Assembly (NCBI GenBank): GCA_035048485.1
Contig: CM068580.1
Coordinates: forward strand, 60,128,983-60,192,982
Direction of reading: 5' to 3'
Source of the DNA: Pteria penguin
Taxonomy: Eukaryota; Mollusca; Bivalvia; Pterioida; Pteriidae
Length of the DNA: 64,000 nt
Positions 13,321 through 43,700 of this stretch are shown here, in pieces; position 1 is the first letter of the stretch, and each line of letters opens with the position of its first letter. The notes under the pieces are model-generated. The model was given only the letters and a program-made list of their open reading frames with translations. It had not been told where the DNA came from and made no database searches. The position numbers were made by a program, and so were the translations under genes.

Positions 13321-14214
13321 TGAGGTCTATACCCTATCAACATGTACAAGAAAGTGTGACCATGAGAACAATGTTGAAAGGGGTATAAAGTTAAATTCCT
13401 ATCGTATCTAAACTCGGTTAAAGAGATGTGATTTTATTTACCAGATGTGATTTTAATTACCAAAATGACAATTCTTAAAATCAGAACATTTATTTCTGTA
13501 TGTAAAAACCTGTTACATTCTCCATGTATATAATACATGTACATGTTTGTATATAAATAACATTAGTATATCAATAAATATATATACATGTAGTATACAA
13601 ATATTAAATACTTGTGGGACAAAATTCATAGAAATATTGAACAGACAAGAATTTAAATATAAAATGCTATTCAATAGCAATTTCATAAAGATTCGTTTTC
13701 TAACATGCTTAAATTCAAATCAAAATTTCTACACATTTGAAAAGAAAACTCAGATCAGGAATTTTTTAATACAGAGCACGGTTCATTATCATCTAAATAA
13801 AAATCTCTGTTCTGAATCTTCAATATAAAGAACTATGTCTGTGAATTATCTGAAAGGAAATCACTTCCACGAAAATAAAATATTCAGTTTAAACTGAATT
13901 ATGTGAACAAAATCAGTATTTATTCTACTCTGTGATACTTTTAAGCTACCTTAATCAGTTTTCACTGTCTCTTATGCTTTAATGTAGAGACCTAAGTAGT
14001 GTAAATTTGGGTTAGGAGTCACAAAATTATGCTAAAAATTGCACAGATATAAAAGTCATTTTTCAGTCTGTTGTTCATAAATCTATGATATTTTTAAAAC
14101 ACACTAATCAAAGCAGGATATGAATTGGAGATGCCAAATAATAAAATGTTCAAGCAATTGATGAATATATATAAAAAAAAAAGTTAAGATAGTTATGCAA
14201 ATGTCTAGGACATT

Positions 14215-31687
<17,473 letters not shown>

Positions 31688-32228
31688 ATCGGATCGATGA
31701 CAATACAATATAAAACATTAAACCATACCGTTAAGCAAATTCCGTCGAGACAACTAGTCTAGGTTGGCATCACAGGGCCATATAACAAAACTGACCCGTA
31801 CACAGAGTGTAAGGAGAAGAGAGGAACTTAATTTCTCTTACACTCTAAATACGGGTACAGGGACTGTGCCAAGACCATGCGATACGCATCATGTAAGATA
31901 CGTGGATCTAAGAACGGGATTGGGGGTTCGAACCCATCATTAAATTCGATTAAAAGGATTTTTGTACTTCTTATTGTAGAACAGAAACATTTACACCCCT
32001 GGACATGCTTGTATCTACAAGGGACGTGCACGCTGGGTAGCTCCTAATACAATAATACATGTAGTATCAATGCAAGAAGTAACTTGTGGCAACGATTTTG
32101 AGTACGAGCGTTAGCACCTTACCCATTCATACATGTATATTACTGTCCGCGCCACTCACTCTGGAAACTGGAAAATCTGGATTTTCAGTTATTCATCTTC
32201 AGAATAATTTCAAAAAAGCAAAAACATT
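31688..32228. promoter_or_regulatory. PCYT2: Upstream region of PCYT2
   Basis: This must hold the PCYT2 promoter unless there is a further non-coding exon. No clear TATA box was seen. A hairpin at 31794-31856 (arms ACCCGTA/TACGGGT and AGAGTGTAAG/CTTACACTCT) lies about 110 bases before the start codon. Nothing else could be assigned. Confidence 0.35.
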
Positions 32229-32520
32229 CGATAGATCTTGTTTAGTCGTAACTTTTGGTGTATGCTATATGTTTGTATGAAGAAGCGTTCATATTTTATA
32301 GAAAAAAAAAATCAATTTTAGATAGGGCAATTTCCATGTTAAATTTTGACGTGACCTCGCCACGTTTCCCATAGACTCAATGTTAAACATCGGCGACGTC
32401 ACGTCAAAATTAACATAGAAAACGCCCTATCTAAAATGATTTTTTCCCTATAAAATACGAATGCTTCTTCGTAGAAACATATAACATACACCAAAATTTA
32501 CGACTAAACAACATCTGTCG
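32229..32520. repeat. Long near-perfect inverted repeat (foldback hairpin), 292 bp
   Basis: The left arm (32229 to about 32360) and right arm (about 32392 to 32520) are reverse complements at roughly 85-90 percent by eye. Matched blocks include TTGTTTAGTCGTAA, TTTTGGTGTATG, GAAGAAGC, ATTTTATAG, TTTTAGATAGGGC and TTTTGACGTGAC. The loop is only about 31 bases. No terminal duplication was identified. Confidence 0.88.
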
Positions 32521-33100
32521 ACTGATATTAATTTTTTAGTAGGCAAAATGTGAAATTATACTATTCATATCCTGCACACAGTGAAAAGCATATCTGTTCA
32601 TGTATGAATGTTCGACTCAAATCCCTGTTATGTCAAACCATCAACTAAATTACTCGTTGACGTTGTCACAGTATAAATAGCTAAAGTTACTTCACGAGTA
32701 TTCCATACTTCGGATTGCCTTAAAATATATCCCATTCCAGCCGCACGTCTGTATGTACCTACTTACACAGGAGGTTATCATTCCGTGATTAGGGGTTATC
32801 TAACGTGCTTGAAACCTGTGCTTGCATCCATTACTGAAATGTATTATGCATAGCAAAATCTAAGAAAATCTAAGCCCAAAGGTCATAACTCTTGTATTCT
32901 TTTTGGAAAGCATTCCCCTTCCAATATGCATTTCTTCATAAGGTGTTCTTTTCTTGTACCAAGTTTCATCAAAATCCCCACTCCCTGGGTTTACGATCAG
33001 TTGAAAAGACAAGATGGTGCTGACAAACGGAAAGACAGACGGACAACAATGGTATAAAATAATACGCTCACATTCTTATGCGGGCGTATAAAAAGCCAGC

Positions 33101-33150
<50 letters not shown>

Positions 33151-33220
33151 TTCATCATCATCATCATCGTTGTCGTCGTCGTCGTCGTCGTCCACGCCGC
33201 CACCACACTACCACCACCAT

Positions 33221-33279
<59 letters not shown>

Positions 33280-33298
33280 CCATCATCATCATCATCGA
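33101..33298. repeat. Compound trinucleotide microsatellite
   Basis: (TCA)n changes to (GTC)n, then to CCACCA-rich sequence, then back to (TCA)n. Apparent poly-His and poly-Met frames on the two strands are artefacts of this repeat. Confidence 0.97.
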
Positions 33299-34552
33299 CA
33301 ACATCAGCACTAAAGATTTCGTTTTCGCTGTATATCCTACGAGCTCTTCGCCAATATTGGCTTGTAGCATATTGTCCAAAACTGTAAATACCTATTAGTA
33401 AGATTTGCTGGTTCGGTTGATGGTCATAAGGACGCAGGTCCTAACATTACTGAATCTATGGTAATGTCGAATGTACGTCAGATTCTGAGACATAAAGTCA
33501 AGATTTTTTATCCAGAATAGACCTAGCACGTGGAAAAAAAATAATCAAACATACCCATAACGAAGACGTTCTACAGTAGTTCAAAATTTTAAGCACGCAC
33601 AAATTTGTATATATGGTTCCTTCATGACATAGACATAAAACTTTCGTTAGAATCACACAAATAGGTGAGTAATATCTATAACTCACCAAAAAGTATACCA
33701 CTAAAGGATTTAATCATATCGCGTACGAGTCAGTAATGGTGGAAATAGCTAATACAGTTTTCATCATCATGTATGTAGTAAATAAACATATCAGATTAAC
33801 TTGACATATCGTATGTCTTTTCAAAAGGACATATCTTAAATCATTGCACATGGAATATATTAGAGGGCGTGTTAAATATTACGTGTGCCTCGCGAAGTTT
33901 ACGTAGATTTCAAAGTAGATATTGTAACTATCTGTATGATGTCTTGTATTGTAAAATCTACTATGAAATATACCTATCACCTACTGTTATTAAACACCCG
34001 TCCTTGTTTTACTGATATATTTACAGCAAACGATGTTTCACGCGCTTTTCATACACGTGTCTGCAGTTCTTGTGTCAATGGCTCTCCCTGCACGATTTAG
34101 CCAGACTGCATTCATTGGACTGTCGTTATTTCGAGGCCTTTTTTTCAAACATCTCCTTTAAAATGATATCTGTTTACAGTAATGAAAGATAGCTAGTCAT
34201 TAAAGTACTCCTTCATACAGGAAGTCTTAGGCTTAGAGCGCCTACGCTCAGGAAATGTCTGACAAGTGTCTCTTATTCCAGCACCTCCGATTCCTGTATT
34301 TTTTCCTTAAGATACAATTGCAGTCGTCCTCGCCCATAGAGTACTGTACAATGTTACTCACACCCATATGATAGTGACAGCCTTGTGTTATATTTCTGTG
34401 GATTTTTCAACCTCTGTTTCCTTGACATTGTGTTGTCGAATTCACTTTCATGTGATAATATGGAAGAGATAGTCTAATGAATAATGCCATGAAAGGGATT
34501 AAAATTTATCAATTATCGTCATGAGAGTTTATAAATCATAATCGACAATATG

Positions 34553-34554
<2 letters not shown>

Positions 34555-34607
<53 letters not shown>
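34555..34607. repeat. (CA)n microsatellite
   Basis: About 26 uninterrupted AC units. Confidence 0.98.
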
Positions 34608-34610
<3 letters not shown>

Positions 34611-36858
34611 GCAAACAGTTGCTCTTGAGCAAAAGTCCTGATAAAGATTCAAAGGGCGAAACCCTTGAATGCTTTCGAGTTCTTTACGCTGTAAACCCCT
34701 GGAATATTTACTCTATTTGAGTAAAATGAATAGTCGGAATTTGATTACCACAATTCAAGAACATCCATTTGAATATTCTCTAAACATATGATAATTATCA
34801 TGTTAATATCCTTAACACAATAAGAATTATTTAATGATATTATATATCTGTTCCCTTAAAACGTGCATGTTTTGCTGTCCCTCTTCCCCCTTTTCTCTTT
34901 CTCCATGGACTGATCCAGAATTTTTCCATGAGGAGGGGGTCCAGCCCAATCGCGGGGATCGAACCTATGATTTTAGGTAAATCATATGGGAAAATGCATT
35001 TTAGGGGAAATTCTAGAGGGTCCAAATCCCCCTGAACCCCCTCCCCGCCTCTCTCTCTCTTTCAAACGATGTGGCCGAAACCATGTACTTGCAAACAACT
35101 AGATTCGCGCCTGCAATATCCTCAGGAGACTGAGGTTCGAATGCATGAGCCATATAGATTCGAAGTTTAAGATTAAATATCATCATTCACTTATTTGAAA
35201 TATTGTCAAACCTAGGATTGAACAAGAAGGAAAGGATCGACGTAAATGTGGGATCGTCTATCAAAGAAAAAGCAGTATACAAACGAAAATTGATAACAGA
35301 GGCAAAGAGATATCAAAATACATCAGAACTATTATGACACACTAATCCAGAGATCTAAAGAATGTTTTGTTCATACTAGACAGTGGTCACTTATGTGGTG
35401 TTCTTTTCTTCTTTCTTAAAAGCATAGTTTAAGCCGAGAGCTTAGATCATTGCACAGGAAATGCATGTGGTTGTAGTTCAGAAAAGTGTGGGTGTACTGC
35501 ATGTCTTGACATTGTTACATGTACTATTCAAAACAACGATCTTATTGTTTGCCCACGTGCATTTATCAAATGTACTTAAGCAAATGGCAATAGGAGGTCC
35601 ATTAACCCAAAAAGTTCTTTTATTTATTTATTTTTTAAATAATGTAACCTTGCTTTGTTTTGTGAAAAAAATAAAGATATACGGAGGTAATTGATTGACA
35701 ACATTCATAATGATGGTTAATGCATTCCAAAAATAACTGTGAGTGAGCAAACCAATATGCCTTTTGATTAAGAACGCGGTGGTGCTTTCTCTCTCAACCC
35801 ACCCATCCCCCGCCAAATCAAGCTTTATATATGAGTTATATGTCATTAGTTTTACGAGCAAATTAACAGCATCAACATAACTAAAGAGGAAGCATTGTTC
35901 CAAAGAAATTCGTTAGAACCATTGTCACCTCATAAGAGATAAAGATGACCGGAAGTTTTTCGATGACGAATTAAGCTTCATACCTCACGATAGCCTCTCA
36001 AAGGTCCTGCATTGTATAACTATAGTGCCTAACAAAGATCGGCCTTTTTCAATGGATTTCCCGGTGTCCTCTGTCACTCCTACTGGCCATTATCGTACCT
36101 GTGTAGATGTACTTATATTTTGTGTGGCTTTATGCAGATACAAACCAACTTATAAAACCATGTTTGGTACTCGATTGGTGCTACAAATCAGCGTCAGGTT
36201 GTCGGTGTACCGACGGTTGTGTAAGTAGTTTATCCCGAGTTCCTTACCACGCAAAACGGGTCGCAATTATATTGTACATTTAATTATAAATTTGTTTTAA
36301 AAACTTATTTAACCAAAAGGGGAGGGGGACCTCTTAATCTTTCTTTCTTTTCTTGTTTTTTTTAAATGGTCAATGTGGGATGAACAAGTACTTTTTGATA
36401 AAATTCCACCAGTTCCAATCATTATATCATTGACGGTAGCAAAATGCATAGACAACTGAAACCATGCATAATGTGAATATCATTTATTCATTTCTGATAG
36501 CAAACTGCATCTTGAAGAAGTCCAATTATATGATAAAAGTGCGAAGGACTTCTTTTGCACAAAACAACAAAAGAGTGTGTATTAATTTGCACACGGACTT
36601 AATGATTTGCATTCCATGAAGTATTAAAATGTGTCATGAAAGAAGAATTATTTTGTTTCTCCACTATCTCTGTAAGAAACTCAGATCCAAGCCGACGATT
36701 TCGTGTCTTTCAATCGTTCATTACAGGGTATTAATCTGTTTCATACAAAAGACTCTGTGTTCTCGTTACGACGTCTTGGAGCGATTCTTATGACCACGCC
36801 GTTTAAGGAAAGGCAAAGTTCCACATTTATGTTTTAATTTGATGAAAAGCCATTATTT

Positions 36859-36999
36859 TCAACTTGTTTTCTTGTGGTTCACACATACCGCAGGAATCTG
36901 TCTTTTTGATGGCAGAATTTGTCGGACTGAAAATAAAAAGAATAACAACATGAGCAAAATCACTTTTTATATAAAAATATTATCCTCTTATCCTTAATG

Positions 37000-37066
<67 letters not shown>

Positions 37067-37253
37067 GAAAGAATAAATAGATAAGTCAATAAATCAATAA
37101 ATAAGATACATATATTTAGAAGATTGGCTAATTTAATTAAAACTTACCAGTCTTATGAATATTTAGTATGACATCTATAATTCCTACACTGCATACAAAC
37201 AGTGTATAAAAAATGCAAAACAGCACCAATGCAGGTCTAATGCTTTCCGTCAT
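36859..37253 (-). CDS. Candidate small secreted peptide, two exons, 57 aa
   Basis: Exon 1 is 37148-37253 and exon 2 is 36859-36926, joined by a GTAAGT donor and a TTTTTATTTTCAG acceptor in matching phase. The start MTESIRPALVLFCIFYTLFV, followed by CSVG, looks like a cleavable signal peptide. The predicted mature part is short and basic, with LPSKRQIPAV (a possible dibasic cleavage site) and one cysteine near the C-terminus. A TATA box (TATATAAAG, 37307-37315) lies 54 bases before the ATG, and an ATTAAA signal follows the stop at 36834-36839. I do not recognise the family; a neuropeptide-like or other secreted peptide is possible. An in-frame GTATGT near the end of exon 2 could be an alternative donor to an unseen third exon. 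No transcript evidence is available, so chance structure cannot be excluded. Confidence 0.5.
37002..37067. repeat. (ATA)n microsatellite in the intron of the candidate peptide gene
   Basis: About 21 ATA/TAA units, nearly uninterrupted. Confidence 0.97.
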
Positions 37254-37306
37254 CTTGCGTCTTCAGCAGTGAACAGGTTGTGAATGAATGTGTTTGCTTT
37301 CGTGTT

Positions 37307-37394
37307 CTTTATATATAGCAATAGGAAATCGCTTCTTTATTTTTAGATACTTACTTCGTTTACATTACGTCACGTGAGATTATGTCATGAGTCA
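37307..37394 (-). promoter_or_regulatory. Putative promoter of the small peptide gene: TATA, CRE-like, E-box, AP-1 motifs
   Basis: Reading towards the gene: an AP-1-like TGAGTCA/TGACTCA site (37388-37394), an E-box CACGTG (37371-37376) overlapping a CRE-like TTACGTCA (37365-37372), and TATATAAAG (37307-37315). The ordered spacing before a signal-peptide ORF is suggestive; single motifs are weak evidence. Confidence 0.4.
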
Positions 37395-39274
37395 TACAGT
37401 TTCTGTTTTGGGTCTATCAAAAACACAAAGAAAATACAGTGTTTTGAAGAGCGTGAAATCCGCTTATTGTAGTTTATGAAAATCCTTTTATATCTCGCTG
37501 TTTAAAAGTCTTGTATTTCCTGTTCAGATATTAGATTTTAAAACTAAATATATTCGAACTTCCGAAATATTTCTAGAACAAATTAACAAAAAAAAAAAAA
37601 AAAAAAAAAAAAGCCGTATGTAGTTTATGTAACTCGTAACACGTGATTTGTAAACAGATACCACGAAAGTGTTTACATATATCCTCAGGTAAACCATCTT
37701 ACAAATGCCCTTTATGTACCCCCGTTAAGGTAGTATTACAGGTAAATATTAAAGGTATACCGTTTTCGTCACATGTGTCTGAATGCAATTGTCAACATGT
37801 TTTGAAATGACAATTTCCATATAAGGAAAATATAGGTCTGATTGACATTGCATGAGCGCTATGCAGATAAATCTCATGTAGGTAAGATAAATAATACATA
37901 TATAGCTACTAATTTTGAAAAGCTTAATTGCTAGTACTTAGTAGAATGATGACCGCGTGAAATTACAGTAGGTTTCCTGATCTGATCAGTCGGCTTTCGG
38001 CACATACATGTTTCGGCTCCATTTTTGATGAGGAAGAAAGGGGAGAGGGTGGGCGCCAAAGTCCTTTTATTTGATGATTATATCGTATTTCTTAAAATCC
38101 GTAACCCCTTCCATTCTATAGTAGAAACGAACAGGAGCATGTTGAATATCAACAGATCTGTGATAGAGAGTACTTTAATTATGCAGGTCAAATTTTGTAT
38201 CTGCACATCTTTGTAAACATGCATCACAACAATCATTTTTTATGCATGTTATACGTCAATCCTGACCGATTGCACTGTTTATCGGATTTCCTGACTTTGG
38301 GGCTGGTTTCACTTCTGGTTGTTTATGAATCGAGTCAACAACGTGTGACGATCAGTACACGCTGTAAATCGATAAACAAATAAAACTGTAAGAAGGGCAC
38401 CTTTTGGGGGATTTGTAATATTCCCATTTGTGTACTTTTGTAAAGCTTTTATTCTAAGTGTGAATGAGTAAACGTATCTAGAACTGTATTGGATGTTGTG
38501 GTGAGCCAAGTTGGGTCGTTGGTTCGTGGCTTATTAATCATACAGTTGTTGAACTCGAGTTTTGCAAGCTCCGATTTACACCTACTAGTTAGTACCCGTG
38601 CACTAGGATTTATCACTTTTACGTAGATAGCAAGTCCGTGAAATACGTAATATGTCCGATCCCCAGTCGATGAACATTTTTAAAGTTACATCACTCAAGG
38701 AGCAACAGACGACATTCTGAGTCAGTTTGCTTCTGCTTGCCTTTGATAACAATTACTACCGTTTACTCACGATTAGGTGTATTTGAAATGCAAATGAATA
38801 CATGATTATATATTTACCCGAGTTGAACGACATAATCATGAAGTAAATTTTACTTTAATAACTTGATCATACGTAGGTTAAACATTTACCAAATTCATGA
38901 AATTTTTATTTTAATCAACAAGGCTGTATTAAAGGCAGGACAGGGAATTTTGAAGTGTATATTATAGGTATGGGGTTTGTGTGTTATAGGTTTGCCATTT
39001 TAGGAATCTCTTCTTCACCATACACATGCCGCTTTCACTATTCTTTGCGTTACTCCTGTTTACGTGTCTGGTAATGCATTTTATTAATTCTTATTCATTG
39101 TCTGTAATACGACCAGTTTTGTAAAGTGTAATGAAACTGAAATATGTTCAGCAGGCCTACATGTGTTTGTCTGTCAAATTTTGTTTCAATAACCCCCCGA
39201 AGTTATCATATTTTGTTATGATATTTACCATAGATATTTAACAGTATTGTATCCATGTTGTTATTTCATTGCAG
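37395..39274. other. Gene-free region before the methyltransferase gene
   Basis: A poly-A run lies at 37590-37612. No other repeat, RNA gene or coding exon was recognised. The promoter and a first non-coding exon of the methyltransferase gene may lie here. Confidence 0.4.
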
Positions 39275-39360
39275 ATCAGGAAACCCGTTTCCGATTTTGC
39301 TCCAGATCAATGAAAACTTTGACGTTTCTACTAGGGGCCATGTGACATTTTGGAAATGAC
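39275..39360 (+). other. 5' UTR part of the methyltransferase coding exon
   Basis: It begins after a good polypyrimidine-AG acceptor and contains no in-frame upstream ATG extending the protein; the frame is closed by a stop shortly before 39361. Confidence 0.55.
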
Positions 39361-40386
39361 ATGATCAAGTATTTTGGGGCTCGTGGGGTATTCTTTGCTT
39401 TGTGTACAATTATAACCTTTCTTGTACTCCTTGCTTGTTTATACTCACATAAAAATACACCTAAAAGACGAAAACTGTTATCAGTCGGACATTCAAGGCG
39501 AGACTACATCGATAACGTCCTTCACGATGGATTTGCCATTCACGAGTTTGACCACCACACTGAGGACATGGGACCTGAACTACCAACCGATCTTGGTTCC
39601 GTTAAAATCTACTTGGGAAACCCAGGGAGGTTAAAACAACTGCACAATGAATGCATTCCTTTAAATACTTGGGGAGGGATAACTCCTATCTGTATATACG
39701 ACCCAGAGAAGGACCGAATGATATCGGCGTTTATTAAAGACACTCATACATGGGAACAAGGGTATTTGAATGCTACATCACAACTTCTTTTACAGCATCC
39801 CGAACTGACCTTTGTAGATTTGGGATGCAACATCGGTGCTTTCACTATAACGGCAGCTAAGTTGGGCAGACGGGTTTACGCTGTTGATATTATGGAGGAC
39901 AGTTTACTACTTCTGAAACATTCTTTAGATCTGGGGAAAATACATGAAAACGTCACACTTATCCACAATGCTTTATCCGATATACGGTCAACTTTTGAAG
40001 TTAACGTAGTGGTGAATAATGTTGGTGGGTCTTATATCAAAGACGTTGATAAAACAAAATCGGGCACAAAACACCCGAAAGTCAAGTCTATCCTACTAGA
40101 CGATTTACTTTCTTTGAACATCTCGAAAGACGTGTTTGTGAAAATAGATATCGAGGAAACTGAGTTGAAAGCGTTTATGGGAGGGAAAAGGTTTTTTAGT
40201 GAATTAAATGTGCGATATTTATTGATGGAATGGATGCTGCATCGTGCTAAACCAAGTGCAATAGCCATCATGGATTTTCTCTTGCGTCACGGAATGTTGC
40301 CATATCGCGATCACCAAAAGAATTACCCGTTACGTTACCAAGCTTATAGATACTGGCCGGATAACGTGTTCTGGATTAAAAGATGA
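39361..40386 (+). CDS. FkbM-family SAM-dependent methyltransferase with N-terminal membrane anchor, 341 aa
   Basis: The coding part is one uninterrupted exon. Residues about 10-28 (FFALCTIITFLVLLACLY) form a single transmembrane segment followed by KNTPKRRK, which suggests a type II membrane protein of the secretory pathway. The catalytic domain shows SAM motif I FVDLGCNIGAFT (151-162), an acidic strand end YAVDIM (173-178), SILLDDLL (243-250) and the FkbM signature FVKIDIEETELKAFMGG (259-275). Length suits animal FkbM-like proteins, whose substrates are mostly unknown. In bacteria the family O-methylates small molecules and glycans, so glycan or small-molecule methylation is only an inference. 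A splice acceptor (TTATTTCATTGCAG, ending at 39274) lies 86 bases before the ATG, implying an upstream 5' UTR exon. AATAAA at 40681-40686 is a likely polyadenylation signal. No neighbour suggests a pathway. Confidence 0.9.
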   Translation: MIKYFGARGVFFALCTIITFLVLLACLYSHKNTPKRRKLLSVGHSRRDYIDNVLHDGFAIHEFDHHTEDMGPELPTDLGSVKIYLGNPGRLKQLHNECIPLNTWGGITPICIYDPEKDRMISAFIKDTHTWEQGYLNATSQLLLQHPELTFVDLGCNIGAFTITAAKLGRRVYAVDIMEDSLLLLKHSLDLGKIHENVTLIHNALSDIRSTFEVNVVVNNVGGSYIKDVDKTKSGTKHPKVKSILLDDLLSLNISKDVFVKIDIEETELKAFMGGKRFFSELNVRYLLMEWMLHRAKPSAIAIMDFLLRHGMLPYRDHQKNYPLRYQAYRYWPDNVFWIKR

Positions 40387-40680
40387 CACCATGTATTTAC
40401 ATCGTATGTAGAAACAAATCACAGACTTTGGACATCAAAGTCGTTTAAGTGTATCGTGGGTGCTACATGTTTTAGACTAGTCAATCTGAAGCCAAGGGGC
40501 CACTAGATGGTTAATCTTTCTTTTTTATTGGAATATTAGACTTAACCGCTTTTAATTTAAAAAAGTGTTAAGAATATCATTTTAAACCATATGTTTCAAT
40601 TTCAATCTGTTTACAATTAACACCAGATATGTGTTATTGTAAAGTATGAAACATATCCACAATGTTCAAATTTAACTAAT

Positions 40681-40686
40681 AATAAA
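40681..40686 (+). terminator. Polyadenylation signal AATAAA of the methyltransferase gene
   Basis: First canonical hexamer on the plus strand after the stop codon, 295 bases downstream, in AT-rich sequence. Confidence 0.6.
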
Positions 40687-40704
40687 AGGAATGTATTTGT
40701 CTTG

Positions 40705-43700
40705 ACTTTATCAATGACAAACTAAAATATACAATGACGTATTCAGAAAACAACAACCTTGGGAATTAAAAAAAATACTTATTTTTCTTCTTATGGCAAT
40801 GGGTTTGCTGCTGAAGAAGTTTTCGTAAGCAAAATCGGACAGGGTTTTGCAAAGGATATTTTAATAAGATTTTTTTCGTTGATTACCATCCTATCTGGGA
40901 TTTTACTTCAGGTATCATAATTGCACTACAATCAAATATTTTTGTAATGTATTAAATGTTCTATTATATTATTTATATTCATGTATTGTATAGCTCCATG
41001 GTGACTTCTGCCACATAACTGAGCCGGTAACTCCTCTTTTTTCAAAGGTACAAATAATAAAAGATACAGAACTTGTTTGCCCAATATGTGTTCAAAGGCA
41101 TAAAATGTCTATTTTTTAAAGCCAAATAATCAGTAATCTTGTTTAATACTTAGTACTACTCAGATAGAAGATGTGAAATAAAATTTTATATTGCCATGAT
41201 GTAGCGATTTCTATATACCGTGAGTGGGAAAATTAAAATAATTGAAATTTTACAACCATGTACTCAATTTTCATGTTTGCAGATGTAAACGCTTTATTTT
41301 TGTACAAAATCTGTTTGTAAAAATGATCTGAAATCATACCGGTGAGTAAAATGTGATGGGAAACCATGTGAAAATGGTAATCTGCATTTTTGCAATGAAA
41401 TACGGATCTATAATGAATAAATGTACATTTAACCTTAGATACATACGAGTTTCTGTTTCTGGTAACGAAGAAATAACATTAGATGTAACAATGCATACAC
41501 GACAAAAACGCAATGACCACGCAAGATAAAAAAGTTAGAGTAAGAATACATACGGCGTCAAAGAATCATTTGATTATGGGGTTGCGGTACAACGTTCATT
41601 TAATTGGAATGGTTAAAAAGCTTCCTTTTTATCACTACCATTTGTTTTATCGTATTTTAGGAATGCGATTTAACAATCACAAAGACAGAAATTTATAAGA
41701 TAAAGGCTTAATATATTTTTAATTCGTTTACATTTTTTATCTTTTTATTTACTATAAAATATATGTACATCACTTTTACTCTTAATTCAAAGTGTATTTT
41801 GCGTCTTTAATGTAAAATCCAAGAGCGAAATATTTTGCTTTTTTGCGGATGATTGGAAACACATAATTTTGAGTCTAATTTCTCTTTACGCATGTTGTAA
41901 TTTTGTCGTTTTCAATGTGAAATTGAACGATGAAACTTTTTCTATTGCTTTTCTTGCTTTTGATCGGGTAACAAACACCAATAACTTTGGATCTTATTGC
42001 AATAAATGGTTAGTCCATGTTCAATAAATGAATTTTTCTTCAATGAAAATAATGCCTTTTTGTAATTTTATATCACACTGGTGGTGCCGGTGTTTATTGA
42101 TGACATTGTGGTGTTTAAAAGAATTTACATACAATCAACTGACCTTATTACAAGTGCCAGTATCGCATGCAAGTCTTAATTAAGAGAAGCCAAGACGATT
42201 AGGATAAATCATTGGCATTTGGAGGCTTGTCATTTTCAGTTTTTTCCCATGGTTAACGTCCCCTCTGTTACAAACCAAGCATATTAACAACCGAGGCACA
42301 CTGGCTCCGACAGAGTCTGAATATAGAGGCTAAGATAAGGTGGTATAAATACAACTTGGCAGAAAAAGAATTCTTTGCATTTTTTTTTCAAACATCAGTT
42401 GATAAAGGTCTCAATCATGTTTGCCACACTGATAGTCTCCGCTTCCATATTAAGAGAGATGAGAACTCTGAACGAACACAAATTTGTACATGATGACATC
42501 TTAGGCAAAAGGATCGTATTCTCCATAATGTACTACCGGTAATTTGGAAATGATAAAATACGAAGATATTTTGTAATATGTGTCTGTGGCACTCAAAACA
42601 AAGTGCATTATTGCCATAGGAATGCACGAAATCCTGGAGGCGAAGTTACGCGCCTAGGAATAGCCACCATCCTCTGTTAGCATACAACATCCGCCACGAA
42701 TTCCCAAACTACACAGACAACATAATAGGTATTTCAACACAGTATATATATGAGATGAATGTGGTTTAATAACACAGTATAGGAAATGACATACATATGG
42801 AAAAGCCCGAGATATATGTACAAGAGATACAATATCGTTGCAATCGAACACATTAAAATGAGCTCTTTACTGCAAAATGGTAAATTTTGGCCATGTTAGG
42901 TAAATTACGAAAATAGATAATGCTATATCAACAACATATAAGATGAGATTGAAAGATACAGCATGTGAATTAGATTATCAATCATGTGACCGAGATATCG
43001 CCGTATCTCTCTATCACAATGGTATACACATATCCTCCAGGTGATAATATTATGATGGAATAAGAACGATTAATCATGGTAAGTGACATTTTAAAGCGAG
43101 GAATTATTCCCTCTTAGACATCTGAGCAGACAATCTAAGCATATCAGAGATGCATACTGAGTGCACTGTCTGTACTTTATGAATAGTAATATGTGATTAC
43201 GCAATAGTTTATACGTAATCGTTTCGATGATATCAGCTCCTGCTAAACAACGGAGATTAATGTATAAACGTATATTCACTACTAATGTTACTCTAGCGCA
43301 TTGCACGTATGTACAATACTCCCCGAGGATTTGCAATGTTTCTTTCCATTATTGACAAATTCACAACATAATTTCTAAAATACGTCAGTACATCATTCGC
43401 AACTATCTACCAACGACATTTTGAAACATTTGGTAAATATAACCAGGCCTTTGAAACAGAGTTGTTCGCTTTTTCCTAAGCGTAATACGCAATACGGCAA
43501 CTTTGGCTGCATTCGGCGATATGGGCTGGATACAAAATTAGGCGTTACAAAAGACCGCTGTTATTCCATACTGAAATCGTCTGTGTACCACGGACCATGA
43601 TTGCACGTTATACCAAGTGCACAGTTTGTCAATGCGTAACGGTCGCTCTTGGGAAAGTCGAGTCAGAAAACTTTAAAGTAATATGAAGACTACAATTTAC

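Larger units (their letters stand above)
8539..14214. other. Intergenic region between convergent COQ7 and PCYT2
   Basis: No coding exon could be supported. Contents: the TGACCTT-rich repeats (9250-9960, 11050-11460), a 22-bp perfect palindrome at 10191-10212, a hairpin at 12323-12425, and two direct copies of a dispersed repeat starting near 12941 and 13214. The remainder is unstructured AT-rich DNA. The PCYT2 3' UTR occupies an undefined part next to 14215. Confidence 0.5.
32521..36858. other. Gene-free region between PCYT2 and the candidate peptide gene
   Basis: No coding exon was supported. Contents: a dispersed-repeat tail ending near 33092 (GGTATAAAATAATACGC, shared with 21858), the compound microsatellite, a (CA)n run at 34555-34607, and a small ATTCAAAGGG...CCCTTGAAT hairpin near 34650-34675. 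The rest shows nothing recognisable. Confidence 0.45.

Noticed and set aside
33078..33398. Poly-His and poly-Met rich open frames
   Set aside because: Direct translation of a trinucleotide microsatellite.
34630..34700. Possible hammerhead ribozyme (CTGATAAAG...CGAAAC)
   Set aside because: The conserved CTGATGA core is not present (A where G is required) and the third stem is missing; only a simple hairpin remains.
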